A DNA stretch of 55,354 nt from Gracilaria domingensis (taxonomy: Eukaryota; Rhodophyta; Florideophyceae; Gracilariales; Gracilariaceae). This document shows, piece by piece, positions 1 to 9,759 of this stretch. The stretch is taken from positions 1-55,354 of the forward strand of contig VCMS01000350.1 in NCBI GenBank assembly GCA_022539475.1, in the 5' to 3' direction. A program made the translations under genes and the position numbers. The notes under the pieces were generated by a model. The model made no database searches and had not been told where the DNA came from. It saw only the letters and a list, made by a program, of their open reading frames with translations. Within the stretch, counting starts at the first letter, position 1. Each line of letters opens with the position of its first letter.

Positions 1-1048
1 GCCAAAGCTGTTCATCTGGAACTCTTACATTCTGGACACACAATAGAGCATCCCATTAGCATACAATTTTGCGCAGTCATTTTTCGTAATACCTCCCGGC
101 TGTCCCAGCCGGCGCATCCTGGCGCGCCATTCTTCGCTCCAACCACACACGAGCATATTTGCACTCGCCCTTCTGGAACGTCACCCTCAATGAAATCAAC
201 TTGGACATCTCTTAGGCTGCTTTCCACAGCACAGTTTTTAATCGCGCATCCTTTTGCCGCCTCCATATCACACATCTCTCACAGTACTCTAAATAGTTCA
301 TAGCCTGAAAGCCACGAAACGTACCCCCCGCTGATCTAGGCGCGATCTTAGGCGCATCCGTCGCGTATGCAACTTGCTTTCTGGGAACTCGGACTGCCCT
401 TCTCCGTTTCTTTCCAGGACGTGCATACGGAAAGTGTCTCTGCAGTTTTCAGGCCTCCGATACGCTTCGAGTCTCATCATATCCCGAGTAAGTGTTCTCC
501 CTTTTGCATATCTGCCGCGATCACGCTTTTCTCATTCGACATCTTTGCGCGGAGATTCTATCTCTTCCCAATTTGTATGGGCTCCCTCTTTCTCTGACAT
601 CTTGCCACCGCGGCTTCTCGTAGTCTGTGAAATCTTCCTCAGCCTCTGTGCATAGTCGTTCACTACGTTTGCATCCTGGAGCACCGACGTTCTGAGACTT
701 GCAGATAGTTCCGAAGTAAGCATTTCAAAGCTCTTCTCGTTTCCTGCGACGCATGTCTTTACACAACTAACCGTGAGTGTTCCTGTCATATATATATGTC
801 ATCAATCTCACCAGCTCATCGTTAAATGACCTTTCGTGTTCTGCAAGGAGTAACTGTCGATAGTCAGCGCTCATTAGCGCAGGAAATAACCGGAAACTCT
901 GGGAAACAATCCTCTATTCTAGCCTCAATTACTATTGGTTTCCATCAGCTTCCGAGAAGCGAAAGATGAAGGATTCAGATCGTCCAGGAGTGCCACCGGA
1001 GCGGCTATTTCTTCACGTTTAGTGTTCAACCGTTTGTATCGCAGACAG
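1..1048. other. No confident gene; degraded or intergenic stretch
   Basis: Only short open stretches are seen. Three lie on the minus strand (about 12-275, 298-480 and 532-789). The first encodes a cysteine-rich segment with Cys-x2-Cys pairs. They sit divergently upstream of X-prime, as the transposase does relative to gene X in element T, so they could be remnants of a diverged partner gene. I see no sequence match that proves this. Confidence 0.3.
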
Positions 1049-2076
1049 ATGGGCTCTAGGGCCCCGTCTTGCAAAGACTATCCTGTGTATTCGGAGATGT
1101 CAAACGCTGCGAAAGATCTCATCAGGCAGTTAATGTACCAGAAGATGAAGCTCAAGCGGGGAGAGCGAACCTTCATGTCGATAAAGATTGAGTACGCTTC
1201 GCAACTATCGCAGCTCAAGAAGAAAGTGGTGGAAACCTTCCCTATTCTTGCTGCCGCTCAGAACTACTGGATAGTCACGGAGTTCATCAAAGAGGCCATT
1301 CAGAGAGATCGCAAGGCGAAAGTGGAGGCTTCTAAGAAGGTGCGAAGAAGAAAAATGAAGTTCGTCGTCAAGGAACCAACGGGAATGTGGTCGGAGGTGG
1401 AGCAGACGGTGCTACTCGTGATCCATACTCCGCTTCGCACAATTTCAACCACGACAATGGGGGTACCGAACGCGCGTCTCTTCGCAATGCGGAGAATGTC
1501 GATTTTGTTGCACCTGGTGGTGAAAGCGTCCGTGCCCCATCTGACCAGAGGAACATGATTGCTGTTGCAAGGTCTGAGGCAGAAGTATATGCAGGCGGCA
1601 ATGATCACGGTTCTTCTGCACCTAATCACTGTCATGATGAAGTTGTCGAAAGGAGTAGCGTCTACATGGAGGATGATGACTCGCATGAGAGAGAGGTAAC
1701 GCGAAGAGTGCGGGAAATAGGAGAGGCTACAGCGTGTCTAACAAGCGAAAGTACCTCGTTCATGAAGACGAAGGGGTTGATGATGACTCGCATGAGATAG
1801 AGAACAGGAGAGGATGCCGTATGGTCAACAACCGCAGGTACTCCGTTCATGGAGATGATGGCAATGATGGCGATGAGATTGAGGATGAGAGTGGTGATAA
1901 CGGGTACATTTCCAAAGCCTTTCAACATAAGGCATCTAGGAAGGGCAAGAAGAACGGGAAGAAAGTCGCTAGACAGGCCCACTGCCATGCCGAACGTCAA
2001 CGTGCGGGAGGGGATGATGTCGACATGTCCGATGAGACAGAACAATCGGAGCAGAGCAGCTCATCTCACTACAGTC
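1049..2076 (+). pseudogene. Gene X-prime, 5' part, interrupted by an LTR retrotransposon
   Basis: Unrecognised protein, distantly like gene X of elements T and T3. The shared segment, around 1200-1320, has a pattern L-x3-(I/V), then an aromatic-rich stretch, then I-x-EA-x2-RDR. The first in-frame ATG is at 1049. The reading frame changes near 1390 and again near 1730, so it is already broken or mis-assembled. The middle is acidic, with an imperfect internal repeat (V-H/Y-x-DD...SHE-x-E) seen three times between 1660 and 1890. The coding frame stops at 2079-2081 only because the LTR of the inserted element begins at 2077. The remainder lies at 12777-12919. Function unknown; an acidic middle plus a basic tail would suit a nuclear or DNA-binding protein, which is inference. 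Confidence 0.55.
2072..2076. repeat. Target site duplication, left copy (CAGTC)
   Basis: CAGTC immediately precedes the left LTR. The same five bases follow the right LTR at 12772-12776. This 5-bp duplication marks the insertion site of the chromovirus. Confidence 0.93.
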
Positions 2077-2624
2077 TGTGAGATAGTGCGCGCGAGCGAC
2101 TACTCAAGAGAATGTCCGGGAACGGTGGTGTGGATGCGCAGCACACGGGGTGTAAGGCCGTGTGAGCTGCCGAGTCGGAAAAGACGGTCGTTGAAGGTGC
2201 GGAGTAGTCCACGGCACTCTGTGGTGAAACCGAGTACGGAGACACGCGCAGTCCAGAAAGGTACCACGCGCCTAGCCAGAAAGCCGGTGCAACGGTAGTG
2301 ATATCGCCGCAGAACAGCCTGTGCAGGTCTTAGACAAGCTGGGTTCCTACTACGACTTAGGATCCGTGCCACGGGAAACAAGACGAAGAACCTAGTAGGA
2401 AGCACCTTGGTTTACTGTCATGGTGGCTACAGCCGAGCTGGCGAAAATAAATACCTCGTCTGGCGTCGCCACACACGGGTACGACTTACCGATCACGGGG
2501 CACTAGCTGCCACCGGCATACACGTGGACTACTACTACTACTATATCTACTACAACAATGTCATCCGACGAGCGGGTTTCCTTACAGTGCCACCACTGCA
2601 ACCGTCACGGCACAGTATCTTACA
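2077..2624 (-). repeat. 3' LTR of the chromovirus
   Basis: Starts TGTGAGATAG and ends TATCTTACA on the plus strand, with TG/CA-type termini. It matches 12224-12771 over 548 bp with about four substitutions and no indels seen. It contains a short TAC microsatellite near 2530 and an AT-rich TATTTATTTT on the minus strand near 2450 that could serve as a TATA-like element. Confidence 0.95.
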
Positions 2625-2625
2625 G

Positions 2626-2639
2626 ACCCCCCTTCTTAG
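2626..2639 (-). promoter_or_regulatory. 3' polypurine tract
   Basis: The minus strand reads CTAAGAAGGGGGGT directly upstream of the 3' LTR, with one further base before TGTAAG. It is the expected primer for plus-strand DNA synthesis. The same 14 bases recur at 5473-5486 and 8852-8865. Confidence 0.85.
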
Positions 2640-2826
2640 CTTGTTGTCCGTCCTCGGACAACGATTCCCTCAAAAACGCTAAATCCGATTTCGGGATCTA
2701 CATCATACAGTGCCCCACCCAGTTCGCCTTGTTTTTTTGCTCATAAAACTTCCGACTTCCGGTACCGCCAGCTCTTGCTTTTCTAAACAAATCCTGTCTC
2801 CTCCTCCGCAACGGTTCCTCACAGCT

Positions 2827-4707
2827 ATGCCTCAGAGTGGTAACCAATGGGTAAGTCCGGATACGGAGTTTGAGCATCGACGCTTAGGCAACCGCAACCC
2901 AGTTGGTGCGCGCTCAGTGGCACTACCGTACTCGGTTAATCATTATGTATCCCTTGGCGGGGAATTCTTCGACGCTCAGCGGTTTGCAGCAATACCATCG
3001 AATCCCGAAAGGGGGTACTTCTTCAGCAACAAACGCCTCCGTGATGGTGCCTGGAAAGCGCGGTGGGCCCACATGCGAGTTAATCCTCTTCATTCCGACA
3101 TCGGTGTCCGCCTGGATCCTGGTCTTCCAACGGATATGCCATGGGTCCGTTGTCTGCCGGAGCGAGAATACCAAAGCCGCCTGGTCGCGATACTACTCCT
3201 GCTTCGCGCTCAGTTTGGAGATCCCTCCGTTTCGGTTGCCGCAGGACACTTCCCTCTTCCTGGTCATAACATCCTCGGCTTGGTAGCGTGGACACCGCCG
3301 TTCGATGAGATATACTTCTTCTCGAATCGAGACCACTGGGGCGATGACGTTAGCACCGAAGCTCGCATCCGGGACGGCCATGGCTTCTTCTTCTCTTGGC
3401 ACAACCAAGAATTCCATGATCTGCTTCGCCCTTTGCGCCAAGGTCGTTATGTCACAATTCCGGAATCGGGTGTCTTCGCGGTGAGCCGGTATCTCTGCGT
3501 GCCGACGCCACCAATCATCTCCTACTTTTCCGCGTTGTTACTGACCGAGAACCGCCTTGTCACCCTTGCGTGGCAGGTACTGAACGCGGAGTAGATCGTC
3601 TTGGAATTCCTGAGCTTTCTTTTTGCCGCCCGATACGGTATGCGCATGCAGCTCAAGTTTAGCGACTGGAGACTTGGTCATGATCGTGATTTGAATTGCC
3701 CCGCAGGGCGTCTCTTTCGCCTCCCACCTGAGCTAGTGCGTTTAATCCGTGACGTCGGGGTTCAAAACATTGTTCGAGGAACGGAGTTCAAGGCTTCCGA
3801 AGCGGATTCTCTCCTTGACTATGTCTGTCAGATCGATTGGGACAGGACTCCAAGACCGGGCTTTCTTTGGTATGATTACGACTCCGACAGTTTTCCGGAC
3901 ATCCCTCGACATCCTGCGATGTGAGATGATGGGAAAGAGTACTTGCACAACCCTCCGTACCTTCCCGAGGCGGAATGGATGGATGCTCCTAGGAAGAGCG
4001 TTCAACTATACTTTCCGAGGGCGGCAGGGTTCGTAAAGGAGTCACTACCTGGTGGGCACCTCGGTCCTGTTCTTCGCTCAGTGCTGCTTGATTCTGATCC
4101 GGTCATAACTGCGGCTGCGCAGGTCTTCCCGAAAGAATCCGTTTTGGAAGGCAATACGGATGACGTTCAAACTGCAGTTCCAGTTTCAAGTCCGAACATC
4201 GAAGCTCCAGAAAATGAAGTTCAAAGGACGCAAGTCGCAGCAGGAGCCGACAAGAATGGGCAGCCTTCGAGTCTACAGCTTCCTCACACAAACAAGCCCG
4301 AGACAGCGGATGAAGATGAGACCGATGCGGCTGTTGCCACTGCGCTGCAGTCGCTGAATGATGAGTGCGAGAGGCTCGGTTTGCCGCGATCCAATAGTGC
4401 GGTACAGGCTCTCCAACGGGCCAAAGAATGGGCTGGGAGCGCATCTCGATTGCGAGAGTACGCGAGCCAGTTCAGCGAGTTCCGTGACCGGTTTGCAAGG
4501 CGTGCGATAGATGTCCACAACGACATGTGCAACGCGATGGATGGTATCCTCCAAGGGGCGCAAGCAAGCCTCATTGAGGATGTGACAGATACGTTTCGAT
4601 TGGCGCCATGGACGGGCGAAGCACTCAAACCAGAACTTGCTTTGTACCCAACGGTCACGCCACCGCAGTCTCCAATACCGGAAGCGAAGGACGTTCCGCA
4701 ATCGTAG
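2827..4707 (+). pseudogene. Antisense accessory gene inside the retrotransposon, unknown function
   Basis: One reading frame runs from ATG 2827 to TAG 4705-4707 on the strand opposite gag-pol, broken by TAG at 3592-3594 and TGA at 3922-3924 with the frame kept throughout (about 627 codons). It lies between the end of pol and the 3' LTR, tail to tail with pol. No signal peptide or membrane segment is clear, so it does not resemble an envelope gene. The first 250 residues are rich in aromatic residues and arginine. The last 150 are acidic, then helical with possible coiled coil (about 4330-4600). Extra genes between integrase and the 3' LTR, including antisense ones, are known in some plant Ty3/gypsy lineages, but I do not recognise this protein. 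The two stops mean it is either decayed or read through. Confidence 0.6.
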
Positions 4708-4749
4708 CTGTTTCTGGACCTCAAGCTCGACTGCGTGATCAAGTTTGGT

Positions 4750-4770
4750 TGCATTGCGCAAAGCAATGCA
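4750..4770 (+). terminator. Small hairpin after the antisense gene
   Basis: TGCATTGC pairs with GCAATGCA around a five-base loop, 43 bases after the antisense gene's stop codon. It may mark the transcript end together with the AATAAA just downstream. Confidence 0.4.
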
Positions 4771-4785
4771 CAGCGATGTACACGA

Positions 4786-4791
4786 AATAAA
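4786..4791 (+). promoter_or_regulatory. Polyadenylation signal AATAAA for the antisense gene
   Basis: AATAAA lies 79 bases downstream of the stop codon at 4707, on the same strand as the antisense gene. This supports that gene having its own transcript. Confidence 0.5.
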
Positions 4792-5140
4792 CGATTGATT
4801 TTTCGAAGAATGCCGTACTGAGATGCATCCATTGTGCGCTTAGTAGCCGAATCGGTTGCCAGTAATACGCGTAGGGCGCGCGCGCTGGCACTCAAAAAAT
4901 CCTAAGTATTTTGAGCGCGCCAGGAGCGCAAATCGCGTGTTTTCAGCCTCTGAAACGGCTTCGTTTCCGAGATATCGGACAAACAAGTAATCGCCGTTTT
5001 TGACCGTTTGCGGAGTTGTAATTTCCCCAACAAATATTTTGATTATCCTTGCAAGTAGCCTCTGGCGCTTCCAGGCGCTCCCTGCTGTATACGGGCCTAG
5101 AGAGCATGCGCGCATGGTACTGTCGCTCTCCGTGGCGTGG

Positions 5141-5230
5141 CGCGTCCTTGCTGGGAGCCGCCGCGTGCATCGCGTCCTTGCTTTGCGCCACCGCGTGTGC
5201 CGCGTCCATGCTGGGCGCCCCCGTGTGTGC
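5141..5230 (+). repeat. Three imperfect 30-bp tandem repeats
   Basis: Three adjacent GC-rich 30-base units start at 5141, 5171 and 5201, each beginning CGCGTCCWTGCT. They lie in the non-coding spacer between the antisense gene and the end of pol. Reading frames across them are repeat artefacts. Confidence 0.75.
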
Positions 5231-5472
5231 CGCGCGTTGAGCACATTGCTGTAAAGCTGTCCGGGTTGCTTTTTTCTCAATCTGTTCCGATATACGGGTT
5301 GTTTCTCAATGTTGTTGTTACATTCTGTGCTTCATGAATGTGATGGTGAGCACAATAGTAACCCGCGCCAGCTGTTGTCGCTTTCCAATGCCGGGATTCG
5401 GAGAAACGCTTCTGGAATGTTGGAGGCGGACTACCGTTTCAGGATTCTTTGCTTCCGTGTTTGGCGTTTCGT

Positions 5473-5486
5473 ACCCCCCTTCTTAG
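5473..5486 (-). promoter_or_regulatory. Internal copy of the polypurine tract, end of pol
   Basis: The minus strand is CTAAGAAGGGGGGT, identical to the 3' polypurine tract. It falls just after the chromodomain, where it encodes PKKGGT. It may be a second plus-strand initiation site. Confidence 0.5.
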
Positions 5487-8400
5487 GTTGCGATGCGTCC
5501 TCGCCAGCCGTTCGTCGGAAGTACCGTTCTACAAAGTTGTGTGGAATGTTGCGGCTCGGTTCCCACGTAGACTTCTTGAAACCGTACCACTTCACTCGTA
5601 CGAGCTTCTCACCGTCTTCGGCTGTACCGTGGCCGGTGACCTTCTCCACGACCCATTCTCTTTCCGTCTCTGGGTGAGTAGAAGCCGTGGTCGGCTGAGA
5701 TGTAGGCGGAGTCGCGTGTGCAGCGAGCGGCGTATCGGAGGTACTGTCTTCAACCGGAGCGGGTTCTTCCAGCGGCTGTGCAGGGGTGGCCTTCGAGTGC
5801 GGCGCTTCTGGGCGAGCGTTCGGTTCCGTAGCGGCTCTTCCATTATTGGTTTTATCAGCCATATTTTCCCTCTCTTCGGAAATAGGAGGGGTGGCCGATT
5901 CGGAACCAGAATCGGTGACGGGGGCGGGGGTTGCGCTCTCCTCGGAAACAGGAGCGGGCGCCGCCGTCACTCGGTCAATACTAACAATATCGTGTAACCC
6001 GTCAATATCCAGTGTGACAGTAGTGTCGGTAACACGAACGACCTTATACGGACCTTCCGAAGCTGGCAGCAGTTTCTTGACGATATCCTCGTACTCAGTT
6101 GAATTCTTCTTCCGAGGCGGAGCGTCCAAGTAAACCATATCCCTTCCTTAAAGGTTGGAGTGTACCGTATCCGGGAATCAAAGGACGCTTTGTAGCGCTC
6201 CTGCGCTTTGCCTAATTTGGTGTAGGCTAGCTTGATTAGTTCCGATATTCGGGCCCGTGTTACGCGACGGGTCTCAGCCGTTGTCGGGTGGAGAGATGCC
6301 GTTTGCGGGAGAGCTGACGTAGGCTCGTCGAGCACGATCCCGGGAGGGTGCCGCGTAAGAGAGAGGTCGAAGGAGTGAATCCGGTTGAGCGGTGAACCTG
6401 CAGGTTGTACCCGTACACCAACGGCTGGACCAACTTATCCCAGTCCTTCTGGTGCTCTGCTACGTAATGCCGCAAGCGGTTCACCAAAACCTTATTGAAC
6501 CTTTCGGCCTGCCCGTTCGTCTGCGGATGATATGCCGTCGTGAGAGCGTGCGTAATACCGAGATCAGCAGAGAGCGACTCGAAGTACTTGGCGACGAACT
6601 GCGGGCCATTGTCGGTGAGGAGGTAAGTAGGAATCCCGTAAGGGTAGACCCAATTCTCGAGGAACGCGATAGCGATATCAGCGGCCTTCGTGTCCGACAG
6701 CGGTATGGCTCGAGTGAGCTTAGTAAAGCGGTCCGTTATCACCAATATGTATCTCTTTCCGCGTCCGGTTTTCGGCAATGGTCCGAGTATGTCCATGGCC
6801 ACAAACTCGAAGGGACCCGTTGCCAGGAACAACTTCAAGTATTTTTGGTTCCTGAAATGAGTTCCGCGAACGGCTCGACACGGTTCACACCGAGGGACGG
6901 TCTCAAATACATGCTGCGACATGAGTGGCCAGTAGAAATCCCGACGTAGGGTGTAGTACATCTTGATTGCACCGGGGTGTCCAGCCAAGCGTTGGAAATG
7001 AGCGAGTTCAAGAACTCTTTTCCGTAGGGACTCCGGTACGACTCTCTGTACTGCTCTGTCGATCGGTGATATTCTGCACAGTATCCCGGGACGGTTGTAG
7101 TCAAACTGGGACTTAGGATCTCCGACGGATTCGGCCTTAGCTTTGCAGAAAGGGTCCCTCGCCTGGGCGGCAATGAACTCTTCAACCGTTATTGGAGTGA
7201 CGTCAGGTTGCTCCGGGACGGTTGTGAATACATGCAAGGGCTCACCGTCATCGGTGATTGTTGGCCAGTTGATCAGCGCGTCCTTGATGACTTCTCCGTT
7301 AACGAGGACATCTGCCACAACATAGTCCGTGTCGGTCTCCATCTCTTCTATGAACAGGCATGGGATTTCATCCTCCAAAGGCGTCTCATCATTTCCGTCG
7401 GTCGGCATCCGTGACACTGCGTCGGCAGGAAGATGTTTTATGCCGGGTCGGTAGTGTACCTCAAAGTCAAACTCTGCGAGGCGTAGACGCCACCTCGCGA
7501 GTCTTCCCGTAGCGTCGGTTATATTGAGGAGCCAGCGCAAAGCGTTGTGATCCGTTCGAACTACAAAACGTTGTCCTTCCAGGTATGGCCTTAGAAGTAG
7601 CATGCTCCATACGATGGCCAGGCACTCTCGCTCAGAGGTGCTGTAGTTCCTTTCCGGCGCGGTTAACGAACGGCTCCAGTATCCGATTGGGCGGTAGTCT
7701 TTCTCATCTTCTTGCTGCTGTAGCAGAGTACATCCGACTTGACGGTCACAGGCGTCCGTCTGCAAGATGTAGGGCTTTCCGGGTTTCGGTAAAGATAGAA
7801 TTGGAGGGGAGGTGAGCCTCTTCTTCAGTTCTTCGAACGCCTCCATATCTTCTTCCGAAAACGGTTCGAGGTCGACAGGTTGGTCCTTCTCAAGCTTCCG
7901 GTTCAGCGGGTGGGCGATCCTTGCAAAGTTCGGCACGAAGCGTCTGTAGACATTGGAGAGACCTAGGAACGCCCGGAGCTCGGTCTGTGTCCGTGGTGGT
8001 TTAGCTTTTGTCACAGCGTCACAAGTCTTCGACATCACTTTAAGCTTCCCGGGTCGGATCACATGTCCCAGGTAATCAACTGCTGACTGGAAGAAGAAGC
8101 ACTTCTTCAACTTCAGTGTTATTCCGGCTTCTCGGAGTAGATCAAGTACCTTAGCTAGGTGTCGGTAATGATCCGTGACGGAGCTCGAGTAGATTATGAC
8201 ATCGTCGAGATACACGATAGCAAATTGCCAACGAACCTTATTCAGGATGACATCTATAGCTCTTTGAAACGTCGCAGGGGCGTTCTTCAAACCAAATGGA
8301 ATCCGAATAAAGCGGTAGAGACCCACGTGGGAGGTGAAAGTAGTTTTGTCCCTATCGGGCTTGTCTATTTCCACTTGCCAATACCCCGAGTTGGCGTCAA

Positions 8401-8851
8401 GGGTAGAGAACACTCTTGCGTCTCCCAGTGAATCAATGCATTCATCCATCCGTGGTATCGGGTAAGAGTCACGAACTGTGACGGCGTTGAGCTTTCTGTA
8501 ATCGATGCAGAAGCGCCAGGAGCCATCCTTCTTCAAGGCGATGACGACGGGGCTAGCCCACTCTGCCGAAGACGGTTCAATTACTCCTTCCCTCAACATT
8601 TTTGTGATTTGCTCCTTCTCCCATTCTCGGGACTTCTGACCGGATCGGTAGGGGGCTTGGTGCACTAGACGTGCATCAGGATCTAGTTCAATCCGATTTT
8701 TTGCGGCCGAAATTGTTCCCAAGTGTCCGTCCCACATATCAGCGTACTCGGAAAGCAGCTGAATGATCTTATTCCGCTGCGGCTCGTACTCTTCACCGAT
8801 GTGCACTGTCGATGTCCAGTCCGCTTCCGGTGACTCAATCTCGTCTTTTGT

Positions 8852-8865
8852 ACCCCCCTTCTTAG
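8852..8865 (-). promoter_or_regulatory. Internal copy of the polypurine tract, between protease and RT
   Basis: Identical 14-base purine-rich sequence in pol, again encoding PKKGGT, between the protease and RT domains. With the copy at 5473 it divides the element into thirds. Confidence 0.5.
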
Positions 8866-9759
8866 GGCTGTCGACGTCCTCGTCGACTTGTGTGATAGTG
8901 GGGTTGGTGATGGAGAAAAGAGCAGCGGGGGCTGGTTGAGCTTCGCCGACTACGGTGTTTTTCGATAGAGTTGTGGGTCGTTCGCTCATGTTGGCCACCA
9001 ATACATGGAATGGCCGGTTCGGAAGAACTTCGGTCACTCCATTTGCCAGTAGTTGCAGGTTCCGGCGAACGGTTTGAATCTTGTTCTGTAAGTAAACCAT
9101 TCCACTTGTATCGGTTTGAACCAAGACAGCCGTCTCAGACATAGGAGGGAGCATGATGGAGCGAGCGACACGAAGCTTCTGTGATGCCGTGTGTCTCGGG
9201 ATGCGAGCGGGGATGGGCTTCCCATCTCGAGAACCTTTGTGTGCGTCAAGAAGGGCCACGGGTGGTGAGTTGTAGAACGAAATTTTCCGTTCCCCGGGGT
9301 AGATCGCTTTGATGTATCGATCTATAAAGGATGTGCCCAGGATACAGTCCACTGCCAGGTTGGAAGATACAAGAAACCGGATCCGTACCTTCAAGTTACC
9401 GAGTCGGATATCCAGGGGTATTACGCCGAGAATATTCATCGAACGGTTGGACGCATCCGATACAGGGGGAGCCTTGATCGGTAATAACTAAGACTCCCAT
9501 CCGGGCGGTAAAGCGCGGGTGTGTACCAGGTTTGGGGATGCTCCTGTGTCCAGAACACTTGTGATCATCCGTGTTAAGCGGGGCTTGTGATACACGGCTG
9601 TCAGGACTTTGTAGTTCTGACTCCTAAACAAGTAAACCGGTTCGGAAGTGTCAATCTCACAGTTCAACACTTCATGATGGAGTCCTTCTTCCGCAACGGC
9701 TTTCCGTTCAACGGCTGGACCTCCATTGAGGCTGTCATCCTTGACAGGGCGCGGCGCCT

